Shown here piece after piece: positions 12,851-24,848 of a stretch of 64,000 bases of DNA. The stretch comes from Neurospora tetrasperma FGSC 2508 (taxonomy: Eukaryota; Ascomycota; Sordariomycetes; Sordariales; Sordariaceae). Under the pieces are notes generated by a model. It did not search any database. It saw only the letters and a program-made list of their open reading frames with translations, and was not told the origin of the DNA. The stretch is taken from positions 4,504,171 to 4,568,170 of the forward strand of contig NW_009799179.1 in assembly GCF_000213175.1 (NCBI RefSeq), in the 5' to 3' direction. A program made the translations under genes and the position numbers. The stretch's first letter is position 1. Each line of letters opens with the position of its first letter.

Positions 12851-13748
12851 GGTTGGCCAAGCATCGTCGTTCGAATTCTGAAAAGTCATTCAAACAAGCC
12901 GTTTCTATAGACAACAACATGAATGTTCACGTTGTTATTATGCGCCTTTCACTCAATCATACACGGAATAGCCTTGCTAGACCCTTTGGTGATCGTCATA
13001 CTATTTTCACTTGGGACATCGTGGATTTCGTTAGAAAGCTTGCTGGACGCAGATGCCAGAATTACAAAAGCAAGCGAAGCGAAGGTTGTACGCTGTCTCT
13101 CAATGGTTGTAGAAATGAGGGAGGCAATTTGCTTGCCTTTTGATGAGTTATATGGGGTTCCCAACCGCATTGCGCATAGTTTGCTCTCTGAAGATGGAGT
13201 TACGGAGGCCGGTGTCTTCTGAAACCAAAAATGAACCATCGTTAACAGTGAATAAGATCGACCACCGTCATCGTTAGTTATCACGCGCACGCCTGTTGGC
13301 GAGGATAGAAATCACTAGAGGTAGGGAGATAATGGTATGTGCAAACACAAGATGAGACAAAGATGCCAGAAAGCGATTGCGTACGTGCCCAAGCAAAAGA
13401 AATCTACCGTTTGAATGCTCGCGAAATTGTCCAACTTGCGTGTGTGAGGTGTCTATCGTGCTGTAAGTACAAAATTACCCATACCATATAGGTTCATCAT
13501 CATTTCCCCCCATCAATCATATACATTTAATACTGACGTCGCCGGTACATATCAGATCTCCATCAAGCCAGAATTCTCTAAGTAAACGCCGTATGAGGTA
13601 AAACGCCCAAAACCAAATTCATCTTGACGCCTGCAAATGCATCGTGCTGCTGACTCCTCGCCTCTGATCTCCGATAGAGAAGAAGACCCAGACGATTATC
13701 GAGCAACGCAAAGACTTAGTATGTTGTCATGCCACTCAAGATTTACTC
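12851..13748. other. Convergent 3' region between TOP1 and the GH16 gene
   Basis: Nine hundred bases between two stop codons, holding both 3' untranslated regions. The short open frames on both strands are not family-like, and I see no repeat. Confidence 0.5.
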
Positions 13749-14955
13749 TCAAGCCAAACACCCAACAAAGGCAGCAAGAGCCACCGTCACAAGCGACGTA
13801 GCAACCAGCAAGCCCTGCGGCGGCCTCGCCATTGCGCTCGCCGCGCCAACAGGCACTATCTTCCCATCTGGTTTCATGACCCAGCCCTCAGGAATCGACC
13901 CATGGGTGCTGCTGCCGCTGCCACCATTAGAACCCGACGCGTCCCCACTGGCCGACCCGATGCCGCCCACGGGCACCGAGCCCCCCGCCGACCCCGTGCC
14001 CGTCGCCGCCACCGCGCTAGCCGTCACCGTAACCGTGCCGGCTTTACCCAAGTTCCCGTTCACCTTGCCGCCCTCGGCAATGATGCTCTGCCACGTGCCG
14101 CTCGTGTCGCCGTACCGGTACGACTTGCCCGTCGAGTAATCGCTGACCATGACGCTCTTGACCGTCATGCTGAAGGGCCCCTGGCTATAATCCGTCGGGC
14201 CGTGGGCCCACTGGATGGTCCCCGGTGAGTTGGCGCTATCGCCCCCGGACCAGGCGCCGAATTTCACCTGCATGGGACTCTGCGGGTACTGGCCCCCCGC
14301 ATCATTGACGGTCAGGACCCGCACAAGAGTGCCGCCCACGTACCACGAGATCTTCTCCGAAGTCCAGTCGATCGTGTACTTGATGAACTGACCCTGGCTG
14401 TTGGGGGCCGGGTTGAACTGTCCCCGGTCGTAGCTGGCGGTTTTTCCTTGGAAGAAGAAGTTGGTTTGCACGTATGTGTTGTCCGCGCCCAGCCACTCAA
14501 AGTCGATCTCGTCAAGGTCATCGGATTGGAGGACCACGGAAGAGACGATGCCGGCGCCGGGGGCCGCCTTCATGGTTATTTCAACCCGCCCGAACATTAT
14601 GTAAAAGATGGAGGTTAGCTGCGGGGAGTCGCCGGATTTGGCGACGGTGAAGGAGACTCCGTCGTTTCTTGAGTAGGAGGGGGTGCCGCCGGAGGGGTTA
14701 AAGGAGTTGACAGCGCCTTGGGTGAAGTCGACATCGATGGCCATGCCGAGGGCGGTGTTTGGAGGACAATCGGCTAAGGGGCGGTTAGTGTTAGACATGT
14801 CTTTCTTTTTGGCTATGTGAGTCTGAGATGAAAAATGGCTTGAGGGACATACTTCGCTGTGTTGGGTTACATGCTGTCCATGTTTGTGCGGAAGCTACAC
14901 TTGCGAAAGCAGCTGTCGCTGTTGTCACCGCTGTTCGCCAACTTAGGGACACCAT
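13749..14955 (-). CDS. GPI-anchored GH16 cell-wall transglycosylase, Crh family
   Basis: Likely links chitin to beta-1,6/beta-1,3-glucan at the cell surface, as Crh1/Crh2/Utr2 do. Two exons (14955-14853 and 14773-13749) with a 78-bp intron give 375 aa. Exon 1 supplies a signal peptide (MVSLSWRTAVTTATAAFASVASA) followed by QTWTACNP; the next exon continues TDCPPNTALG, restoring the Cys-rich N terminus of this family. The catalytic motif is DEIDFEWLG, with Glu123, Asp125 and Glu127 as the ExDxE triad. WTSEKISWYV, GGQYPQSPMQVKFGAWSGGD and SPGTIQWAHG are further family blocks. After about residue 260 comes a Gly/Ser/Ala-rich linker, and the C terminus is a hydrophobic tail (LLVATSLVTVALAAFVG) expected for GPI attachment. 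No chitin-binding module is seen. An ATG at 14798 lies inside the intron and would give a protein without a signal peptide. Confidence 0.93.
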
Positions 14956-17889
14956 GGTTGTTGTTTCGCGATCCCAGGTCTTGTGGTGACACAGGGGAAC
15001 TAGAAAGAATTATTCGAGAGCTTTGGGTTGAAGAGGCAACCAATGTTTGGGTTTTTTCTTCTTTTTTTCTTCTTCTTTCCTGGTCTTCGAAGTTTCGTCG
15101 GTGTTCTCGATCGCGGGGTGAGTTAGTAGGACGGACTTGTGTGAGCGGTGATGAGATGGTGGAGAACTCAAAGCCGAAGCAGCGGTCGCAAGTCCGAACG
15201 ATATTCGGGGTTGATGGGTAACGACAGCAAGTCTGAGTATAAATTGACAGACTTGTTGGTGTATGACGACAGATGGGACGACAGTTTAACGAGTGATGAT
15301 GGTCAACGGTCCCAGAAGTGGCAGTAGTTTCGTTATGTGTATAAACAGGAAAGAAGGGTCGCGGGATCTTGCATGACACTCGCTTGCCCTGTTCCCGGAC
15401 TTTCGAAGGGATCAAATCAGGGTATCATCGAATGCTACTATAATGCGTAAACGCGCGTGGTGGAAACAGAAAAGGAAGGCCGGGAATCCAGAATCCTAAA
15501 ATCACACTCTCCGATCACATCGATCCTTGTGGGAGGAGGCCTGGTTAGACTGGCTGAACGAAACGGCCTAGGTCTTGTCCCAGCCTCTCACAAGTCACCA
15601 ACCTGCCAGAATCGGCATCGTGGACTCCCCACCATCAGCTCTCTTTGAGTGCCTGGGCTTGAAGCGACGGAGCCTGTTCTTTCAAGGGACCGCTGGGACT
15701 TTGAACTGAGAGCGCCATCAGATAACAACTTTCTGGCTGTTTGCACAAGTTTAGTCACGTTTCGCATGGTCAAAATTTCCTTCAAGAAACAATATAGCAA
15801 TGTTTGTCGATCTTTGCGTATGTCAGAATTAGGTTGGAATCATTCCTTTCTTCTTCTTTTTTACTTCTTCTTTTTGGAAGGGGGGAAGAGGATGGGGGGT
15901 GGTTAGGGAGGTACAGGCAAACGCTGCTGCTTGTGCTGTTGCACTGAGATTGGATAGGTATTCCACACTGCCACCGCTGCCATCATTGACCAGTGAATCG
16001 GGTGGTTGGGAGTGGGTTTTGCTGAAGTGTGACGGGCCCGCCAACTCCAATCCCGCGTGAAAAGTATTCGGTGGTTCTGGCTCCATTGTGGCTCAGAATC
16101 CTCGGCGCCGCTTCTCCGTTAATGCTCCACTTTTCCGTAGGTTGTCTGGTTTTCCGCTGGGCGGGTTACTCCCGTTGCGCTCCACTTCGGACGGAGTCCC
16201 ACGTTGCCTCGACACCGCATTGTTGACTACTGTCGTGATGGGGAAAGTGCAAAAAAAGGGGGCAAGTCATCGCAAGTGATGAAGACACTGCTTACATTTC
16301 CCCTGAACAATGTCAAGCACTCCTTACATGGGCACCTGCATGCATTGAGGTGGCTCCTTCTTAACAATGATCGAATTGACCAGAGCGCGGTCTTCAGTTG
16401 TTCTCAGCCATCGATTTGTTGAACTCTGTTCATCTTTCTTTCGACTCTTCAAATCACAGATGCTTTAGTCTCGTTCTTCGCTAGTGACTTCTTCACTCCA
16501 GTCTTTGAAATGCCGATCAGGGCCTTCCGAGGACTTGGTTTCTCGTCTTTACTCTGCTGTCTTTCATCAACATGCGGATGGTAAATACATGGCCCCTTCT
16601 TGATCATTTGCCCGATGTTTTCTCTCGTCCATGTCTGAACTTCGATTCTGACAGCTGTATTTTCCAGAAAAAAGTCAAGTCGACGTGATCAAAATGTCCT
16701 CTTTCTTTGTTGCTGGCCAAAGGAGTAACCGTTGAAGCCGCGTCGCTTGCTCGTCCGAGCAGCACTGAGTGCTTCTAGGACGACTGACACCCAACCAGAA
16801 AATCTCTTTTCCGTCAACCACAAACTATGCCGAAACACTGGATTCTGCGCGTGGATGGCCTCCGAAGATCCAAGAAGGACTATCCTTACATCCCGAGTCA
16901 ACGCGGAGATTCTCTTCGAATAACCTTGGAATTCGGACGAAGCCAAAAAGGTTGCATCCTCAGCTTATCATCCTGCAACAACTTCAGGTCACGTCCTGCC
17001 ATCGAGTCATTTTTTTGCTTGGTCGAAGAAACTATTGCCAATCGCTTAATAGCATGTCCGAAGCTTCGCAACAAGATATTCGGACGGAGGTGCGGTGGGC
17101 TGGTGTTGTCTCGCAAGGGCTCTCACACAAGCATATGACTGCAGTGCACAAAAGGGGAGCATTTCTCTGCTGTGGCGTTTGATACAGGAGTAGGAAGGTG
17201 AAAGCATGTAGAAAAGGTCTCTATTATCGACATGTTGTGGTCACGATTGAGATATCTGGTGTCGGTGTGGTGATACAGATACTGGTGGAATGTACGGTTG
17301 ACAACAGACTTAAGCTGCACTTAAGATGAGAGGTAGTCTATGTACGGGCGACGAGTCTGGGCGGTATCTAATAGCGGCATGTACATACACGTGTACCTAC
17401 TACGAGTTGGCCACACCGCATGTGCACACAGGGTCGAGTCGATTTTCTGTTACGTACAGCCACCGAAGTTCATTCCTCAACTTGAATGCTTCGAGGTCAC
17501 TTGATGTCGACATTCTTTGCGATCCCGGCGAGATCGCAACTTCGATAGACCCCTCAAAGTTTCTCAGAGCCACTCCACTTCAAGCCCCTGTTTGCCTTTG
17601 GGTAACAGCGGCTAACAGCGGAGATGTCATCCTCCCCGCTATCGGCTCATGGTTATCTTCAAATATTTTCAATCCACTTCAAAGATCGAGTCATCTTTTC
17701 TGTGACTCCATCTACCACATTCATATGAAACCGGAGTATTTAACTATCAGCCCCCTCACATTTTGAATTGTATACTACACTGAACATCAATTACATAGAC
17801 TTTGCGGAGCAAGTACACGGATCCCGGCCGACATTGCGGAGTTCAACCCATCCGTTCCCCGAAATTCATCAACACTACACCCGGCCACA
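14956..17889. other. Divergent intergenic region, GH16 gene to aminotransferase
   Basis: This 2.9-kb spacer has no supported gene. Two polypyrimidine tracts (about 15050-15090 and 15843-15880) and a short A run near 16250 are visible. Open frames stay below 190 codons and have no family signal; the longest (14867-15415, minus) overlaps exon 1 of the GH16 gene in another frame. Such space may hold long regulated promoters or an unannotated non-coding RNA, but nothing in the sequence proves it. Confidence 0.45.
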
Positions 17890-19835
17890 ATGGGGGAAGC
17901 ACTCATCAACGGCTCCGGCGCCGTCTCCAACGTCAGTGCTTTGGAAACGCTTGGTCCCGCAGCCAAGCTAACGGACGCCGACCCTTCTGAGATCCCACCT
18001 GCATCAGGCCCCGGCCGGGAGAATGCAGTCACCATCAGCGACATCCTCGAGAGGCGTGCCAAAGCCGGCAGACTCATTGCACCGACCGCTTCGTACTCGG
18101 ATAGCGACATGTTCAAGGGACCGGTATGTCTTTGAGTCAATGGACCCTACCCTCAACCCTGCTCCTACCTATCTTATCGTATTCTCATCCACCGTAGCAA
18201 GTAGGAAAACCCAAATCCAAGTCTATGAACCGTAAGTTTCCCCCTTCTTAAGCCCAGTACATCTGGTCAAGTCACTATAAAATTCTTACAACCCCTTAGA
18301 TCACCTCTCCGCCGAATCCCTTTCTCGCCACCCCTGTGCCCTTAAACAAGCCGCCCGCCACCTCAAAAACCCCGGCATCATCTCCCTCGGCGGCGGCCTT
18401 CCCTGCGCCGAGTACTTCCCCATCGAATCCATCACCCTCAAGGTACCCACACCGCCTCACTTCTCCGAAGCCGCCACGTCCCAGTCCGGGGCCGAAGTCC
18501 GCATCGGCAAGTACGACTCCACCCACCCTTCCATCCAGGGCACCTACGACCTGGCCGTTGCGCTCAACTACGCACAAGCCGGCGGCTCCGCCCAGCTGTT
18601 GAGGTTCGTCACTGAGCACACTGAATTGGTCCACAACCCGCCTTACAGTGACTGGCGGTCCTGCCTGACGATCGGCAGCACGGGTGCTCTGGAGCAGACT
18701 CTTCGCATGCTCTGTGACGGGCCGGGGAGGCGTGATTCTATCTTGACGGAGGAGTATTCGTTCTCCACGGCTCTGGAGACGGCGGGGCCGTTGGATTTGA
18801 AGGTGGTGGGTGTCAAGATGGATGGGCAAGGGTTGTTGCCGGAAGCCATGGATGAGCTTTTGTCGAACTGGAATCCGGAAGAGAGAGAGGGCAGGAGGAA
18901 GCCGCATGTGCTGTACACGGTGCCGAGCGGACAGAATCCCACGGGCACCACGCAGGGGTTGGAGAGGAGGAAGCAGGTGTATGAGGTGGCGAGGAAGCAT
19001 GATTTGTTTGTGATTGAGGATGAGCCGTATTATTACCTTCAGATGCCGTTGGAGGAGTCCAAGGAGACGGAATCGGGGACCACGGCTGCGAAAGAGGGCG
19101 AGGGCAAGGAGGAGGAGACAGTGGAATCCTTCATGTCCTCACTCATCCCCTCCCTCTTGTCCCTGGATGTCGATGGCCGCGTCCTGCGCATGGATTCCTT
19201 CTCCAAGGTGGTCGTTCCGGGGTCGCGTGTCGGGTGGGTGACGGCCTCGGAGAATATCATCGAGCAGTACCTCCGGCACGCCGAGGTGTGCAACCAAGGC
19301 GCCAACGGCATCTCACAGGTGATCCTGTACAAGCTGCTGGACGAGCAATGGGGACATGAGGGGTACTTCAAGTGGTTGATGAATCTGAGGCAGGAGTATA
19401 CCAAGCGGAGGGATACCATGGTGACGGCGGCTGAGAAGTTCTTGCCCAAGGAGGTGGTGAGCTGGACTGTGCCTGTTGCTGGCATGTTTGTAAGTTTTTT
19501 TGGCTTGGTTTTCGACCCCTACCTATGGTGGTGAACTTGGATACCAGTATGGACGATACTAACATGACGTTCTGTAGTACTGGCTCAAGATCGACCACTC
19601 CCAGCACCCCGGTATCCAGGCTGGGAAAGGCATTTTGGAAGTTGAAGAGGAGATCTTCAATTCTTGCATTGCCAGGGGCGTTTTGGTCGCTCGAGGATCT
19701 TGGTTCCGCGCTGAACAAGATACAGAGCCGAACGAGCTCTTCTTCCGCGCGACGTTTGCGGCAGCAACGGCCGAGAACATGACAGAGGCAATTAGAAGGT
19801 TTGGAGAGGCCATCAGAGAGAGCTTCAAGTTGTGA
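17890..19835 (+). CDS. Class I/II aminotransferase, aromatic amino acid / 2-aminoadipate type (ARO8-like)
   Basis: PLP-dependent transaminase expected to act on aromatic amino acids, 2-aminoadipate or kynurenine with 2-oxoglutarate. Four exons (17890-18123, 18198-18231, 18300-19489, 19578-19835) give 571 aa; exon 2 is only 34 nt (QVGKPKSKSMN). The fold is seen in NPGIISLGGGLP, TIGSTGALEQTLRML, the substrate/cofactor segment YTVPSGQNPTGTT, VIEDEPYYYLQ and the Schiff-base lysine Lys392 in MDSFSKVVVPGSRVGWV. The C-terminal small domain ends with FRATFAAATAENMTEAIRRF. An acidic, low-complexity insert (about residues 350-370, TESGTTAAKEGEGKEEE) interrupts the large domain in a place where the family often varies. 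The N-terminal extension of about 60 residues is not conserved-looking. The stop lies 247 bp from the stop of the converging P450. The ARO8 class is clear; the exact substrate cannot be read from sequence. Confidence 0.92.
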
Positions 19836-20082
19836 TCAGTGTCATGGTTGGCTATTGATGGAACATGATTTTTGGTGTAAAGCGTTCCTTTTGGATATGG
19901 GTACGACATTGGCATAGAGCAAGTTTACAAGAACTGGTAGCCAACATAAATGGAGTAGCGAAACGTTGTACTTGATGAGAAGTACCAGTGGTATTATGAG
20001 CAAAGAGATGAACCGCCTAAACCGGGGATGCCAAAGTCTTCCGTCGTAGGTAGGTATATACAATGCTACTGGTTCAAACAAA
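19836..20082. other. Short convergent 3' spacer
   Basis: Only 247 bp separate the stop codons of the aminotransferase (+) and the P450 (-), so their 3' untranslated regions probably overlap if of usual length. No other feature is visible. Confidence 0.6.
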
Positions 20083-21872
20083 TCATTCCCGCTTCGCCTC
20101 AAAGAACGCGACCTTGACTCCATCGGCAGGCATCAAGACAATATCAGTCTTCATCCTCGGCTTGCCTCCATCAATTTCATCCATGTAGCTCACCACCCGG
20201 TCGTATCGCTGGAACAGTCGCGTCAGCACATATCCCATCTCGGTAAGGGCGAATTGCTGGCCGATGCAGATACGGGGGCCTCCGTTGAACGGGATATACT
20301 GCCACGGCTTAGGCTGCCAGTGGAACCAGCGGTCTGGAGAGAACATCTCAACATCTGGGAATTTCTCGCTGACGGGAGGGTACAGATCGGGTCGGCGCTG
20401 CATGGTAAGAGGGCTATAACCGATGGGTGTATTCTTGAGAATAGCAATTGGCTGAGAGCCATCAGGACCACCGCCACGGGGGAGAGTAGTGTCCTTGAGG
20501 GCCATCCGTACACTGTACACGAAGAAAAGAGTTAGGAAACAATCATCTTGTTAAGAAAGAGGTTTCGGGGAGACTTGCTTGAAAGGAACTACGGGGTACA
20601 GCCGCAGAGTCTCGTTCATGACATTTTGAAGGTACTTCATGCTCTTGAGATCGTCATATGTGGGAGCGCGGTCAGGTCCGACAACGGAGAGGATCTCGGC
20701 GCGTAGCTTCGCCACAGCTTCGGGATGGCGGGCGAGCTCGTATATTGTCCATGAGAGGGTGCAAGCTGTTGTGTCACGTCCGGCAAGGAGAACGGCCATC
20801 AGCTGGTCGTGCAACACTTGGCGGTTTTTGGTGAAACCAGCAAGGGCATGGAGAAAAGTGTAGCCCTCGTCTCCCTTGGACTTGCTCGCGAGCTCCTCCT
20901 CGTCAAGTCGAAGGGCGCGATCAATGTAGAAGTTGATAGTCTCGTCGATGACTTTCAATCCTTCCCAAAAGGTCTTTCTCGGTACAAAACGGTTGAGAGG
21001 TCCGGCCCTGGCGATGAGGATCTGCACCCGTTGTACCTCCTGGAACGCGTCGGCAAAAGGTTGTACCGGGGTACTGTTTTCTGTCAGCAGCCTAACATAT
21101 AGGGAAAGAGGCATCGGGTAGGACAAACCTCAACGACTTGATATCTTTGCCAAGCAGGAAATCGGTGGCGGCATCCAAAGTGTAACGAAAGAAGAGATCG
21201 CTGATATCGACCGGCTTTCCATTACCAGCTTCCATGTCGACCATCTGATCCTCACCATTTAGGGCTCCTCCATTGGCGATTGTGCGGAAAAGCATTTGCA
21301 TATGATTTTCAAAACATTGCAAGTCACTGACACGGTTCTTGATGAATTGGGGACGGATTAGTTGACGGCTGGCATGCCAAAGATCGCCATCGGTCGTGAA
21401 GATGCTGTCACCCAAGAAATCCTTCCACTCCTGATGGAAGCCTTCGCCCTTGCCGTAGTCTTCAAACTGGGTGGCTAGAATAGCCTTGATGTTTTCCGGC
21501 TCCGAGGTAAAGATAATTCGATGACCAGCAAGCCTAACCTCGCCAGTGTACCCACCAATACTTCTGAACATCTGCTGCCAAAACTGGAGGGTTTTGTGCT
21601 CAGCTGCCATCTTAATGGTGGTCCTGATGAACTTGATGCCTTTATAATGGTTAGTATGGTCTGATCTTTGTTGGAGGATGCCAAACGGGTAGCTCACCAA
21701 ACAGTCCACTGTCGCGGATCTTGGGAGGCCGCAAACCCATTCTGGCGATTCTGAAACTCTGCCATACTACCTGCAAGTATCTAAAGACTATCAAGCCGAG
21801 AAGCACCCCGCCAAATATGATCGGGGTATTCTTCAAGGAGAGGTTCCCAGCGACGTCTTCGACTAGGCCCAT
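20083..21872 (-). CDS. Microsomal cytochrome P450, CYP52-like (fatty acid / alkane hydroxylase type)
   Basis: Predicted ER-anchored haem monooxygenase, possibly an omega-hydroxylase of fatty acids or alkanes. Four exons (21872-21698, 21639-21129, 21073-20579, 20512-20083) give 536 aa. The N terminus has a membrane anchor (TPIIFGGVLLGLIVFRYLQ) and a following basic stretch. The I-helix oxygen-binding motif is AGRDTTA, the K-helix motif is ETLRLYP, the PERF-like element is DRWFHW, and the haem loop is FNGGPRICIGQQ with Cys476 as thiolate ligand. The start is the ATG of MGLVEDVAGN; an upstream in-frame GTG is not used. Intron 3 only keeps the family sequence PFNVRMALKDTTLP if the donor is GC (GCAAGT). 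Intron 2 has more than one phase-compatible acceptor. Family assignment rests on overall pattern; the substrate is inferred. Confidence 0.92.
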
Positions 21873-24848
21873 TGTGACGGTGATAATGGTATGAGAGCAA
21901 GTCTCAAAAGCCTCCCTCGGCCTTGGAAGTTTTGGAAAGACTTGGCTCACAGCTTCAGTGAGGTGAAGTCAAAGGTATGATAGGAAGGTGGAAAGTATAT
22001 TGCCAAAGGATGAGTAGAAATGGACATGATCATGGGTTTCCCCCATGTTGATTGGGGAGTAGGACAGATAATATAGAAAGAGAAGAGTACGAAAAAAAGA
22101 GGAGGGGCATCAGAATGTAGTGATCTGTCGTAGGCGGGGATACATCCTCTGCAGCCATGCGGAAGCCCACCACCTACCACCCTAGCCGGACACTAGTTCT
22201 AGGTACAAAGGTGGCAGGCCGGGGTTGAACGGGACAACAATAGTGAATACGGGACACGAGAGGAAGCAAGTCTTTGAAACATAGGACCTGTCCACTCGTC
22301 AGGTCTACAAAGCAAAACTGACCGTCTGACTAGTGGCGGGCCGACGAGTAGTACCCCAGGTTCGGATATTATCCAAACCCGCCAACGTGATGTTCCCGTT
22401 GAGTCCGAGACAATTTTCTGCGTATTGTGGACGAAAGCGTACTGGAACCATTCCGACGGAATGATACCAAAGTCCGCCTCCCTCATCCTGGTAGAATCTC
22501 CTCATAGCCATGCTGTCAAGTCAGTAACAGGAGCTGTCGAGCAAGAATGAATGACGGGAAGGTTGATCTTGGCCAGCCCGCACGGTCCCAGTGATGGACA
22601 TCGATCCGTCCAATTGCGCCTGCAGTTTTCTAAACTTTGACTGGGGCGGCAGGCAGCAGGGAGGCTTTCTTGTCGCCGAGAAAGATCTGAAAGAGGGGAA
22701 GTGATCAGGCCGGACGAACTAATAGGAAACGGCACAATGGTTGAGCCGCACATGGTAATGATTCACGTACAACTTGAAGCGACATGTGCGACTGCCGCAC
22801 AGGGTAGGAAGGTACAACTTACAAAACTGTGTAGCATCGCGGACGACTGGGCTCTTTCTCTTTAGTGCTGTTTTCTGTCGGAACACAATGGGAAGTTTGT
22901 AGATCCGGCGCCGAATGATAGCGGCTGTGCCGAGCGGATTCCGCGGGTCTCTCTCCCATCAGTCATCCATCTTGACGTCCAACACCATGCCCGGCATCAA
23001 ACACCGGTTCGCGGTTATACGTTCGGCGTGTCTATCTACCCGTCGGACCGTTGCACAGTGCCAACTAACGTGTCGAAGGTTCCACCGCCAAGGAGCATGA
23101 AGGTGCGAGCCCCATCACGGCAGCGGCCTCTGCATCAGCATCGTTCAACCCTTCGAGGTAAGAACTTTGATTTTTCGCCCAAGGGCGTGTCCGATGGTCT
23201 GGAAATAGGAATGGTGGTCCGTATTAGGTACTTCCACTTGGGGGTAAAACGGGCTGATTCATAGTCCCCAGTTATTCCAGGTTCGATTCCCAGAATCCTT
23301 ACCTAGGTAAGGTATATACGCAGTAGATGTGAGTTTCAGAATAGTTGTCAATACTTTTTGGATGCTTTTTGACGACAAGGAATGCACCAATCAATGGCCA
23401 ATACGGCATCCCCGAGCCCAAGTTTCCAGGTCATTGGACACGCTCTGAAAAAAACCTACAATAGCCTCTTGAGTGTACTACCCATCTGGTAGTACGTCTC
23501 TAGTGCTACTATAGATACCGGTCTGCACGACATCGTACTACCCGAACCCCAAGGGAGTCTGTGTTTGCGGCACTTTTGTCTTTCTTCTACGAGATTGATG
23601 GCGTCCCATGATTCCGGGAATGTTTCTCAACCGAAAAAATGGATGGGAGGTCCAGTGTACGGGTAAGCTGAAGTGCACTACACTAATAGAAATTTGCAAA
23701 GTAAATACATTTTCAGGTACCGTCCTTACTTCTCCACGAGGCAAGAAGCCCCTCGAGGCACCGCAGAACGTGATTTGCTGCTCCACAATGGAAGCGGATT
23801 GGCGGGCGGCCGAACCCGATACCACAGTACACTTCTGAGACACACCAGGTCACTTCATACTTCCTTCTGCTTTACACACTTGGCGATTATGGTTTGTTTG
23901 CTTCTCCATCGAACCTACACTCTTTGGCACAAGAACAGCTAACTGGATAGCACAACAAAAGAGTCGCCGTATGGAGTGACTGCAAAGAAATAGCTCGGCG
24001 AAGTTCCAGCCATCATATCGATGTCTCCTTCGATATTCGGTGCTCCTTCAACAAACCGCCTCGGCCGAGATGGCTCACTGCAGTGATTGCCCTACTCGTG
24101 CCTCCAGGTCATCTGTCTGGCTTAGGTCTTTTATCTTTCACCCCCATGACACCACCATTCGACATCATCGACACATCACACAATGGGTAGGCGGACAAGA
24201 AACCAGAAACCATTGTCATAGATGGATGATTGCTTGGCTGTTACATCCCGCAAACCTCCAGATCCAGAACTTCAGATGATCGCTTCTTTGGAACTGGGCA
24301 CTGCGAAACCCGGCTCTTTCGTCAGCCATAGCTTTCTCGTTTTGATCACATAGGTTAGCCGCTTGGGGATCATCCCGACCCTGGTGAACAGCACTCACTT
24401 ATGACAGATAAAGCTGGGGGCATCCTGGGCATGGTCGATCAGCAAGAAGATCCCGGTTTTCTGTCATCGACGGCCGTGAGCCAAAGACAAATACGACCAG
24501 CGAGAACAAGGCTGCCCTGGATGGCATTCTAAAACCTCTCAGACATAGCAAGGTATGCGACCCTTATCTCTCTGCTAGGAAAACTTGAGCAGTGGTCGGG
24601 CTGTAGTAGAACCTGTTGGACAAGTGTCACAGAAAAGCCATGATATGTAGAGCAATTTTCGAAACGTTCCGATGTTGATTACGACTAAGCTATGTTCACA
24701 GCCGCAAGAACAAAACACAAGCAGCGCAAGGCCCGCCTAATCCCTTACTGCGTTCTTAAACCAAAGAACGCCGCATCCCCAATTCGATTGTATCATCCGT
24801 ATCCAGCAACGGCACGGTCGAGTCACCACGCGGCCCTCCGTTCCATTC
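21873..24848. other. Intergenic region upstream of the P450, no firm gene
   Basis: A 3-kb spacer. Minus-strand frames at 22199-22753 (83, 68 and 95 codons, two of them overlapping) look slightly protein-like but match nothing I know and show no consistent splice pattern. A perfect 8-bp inverted repeat with a 5-nt loop (GTACTACC...GGTAGTAC) lies at 23475-23495. A tRNA B-box-like string near 23281 has no tRNA fold around it. Confidence 0.4.

Noticed and set aside
14774-14798. Alternative ATG at 14798 for the GH16 protein
   Set aside because: It lies within the predicted intron and would remove the signal peptide that the upstream exon supplies.
23270-23310. tRNA B-box-like string GGTTCGATTCC
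   Set aside because: No acceptor stem, anticodon arm or matching A box could be built around it; the T-stem pairs poorly.
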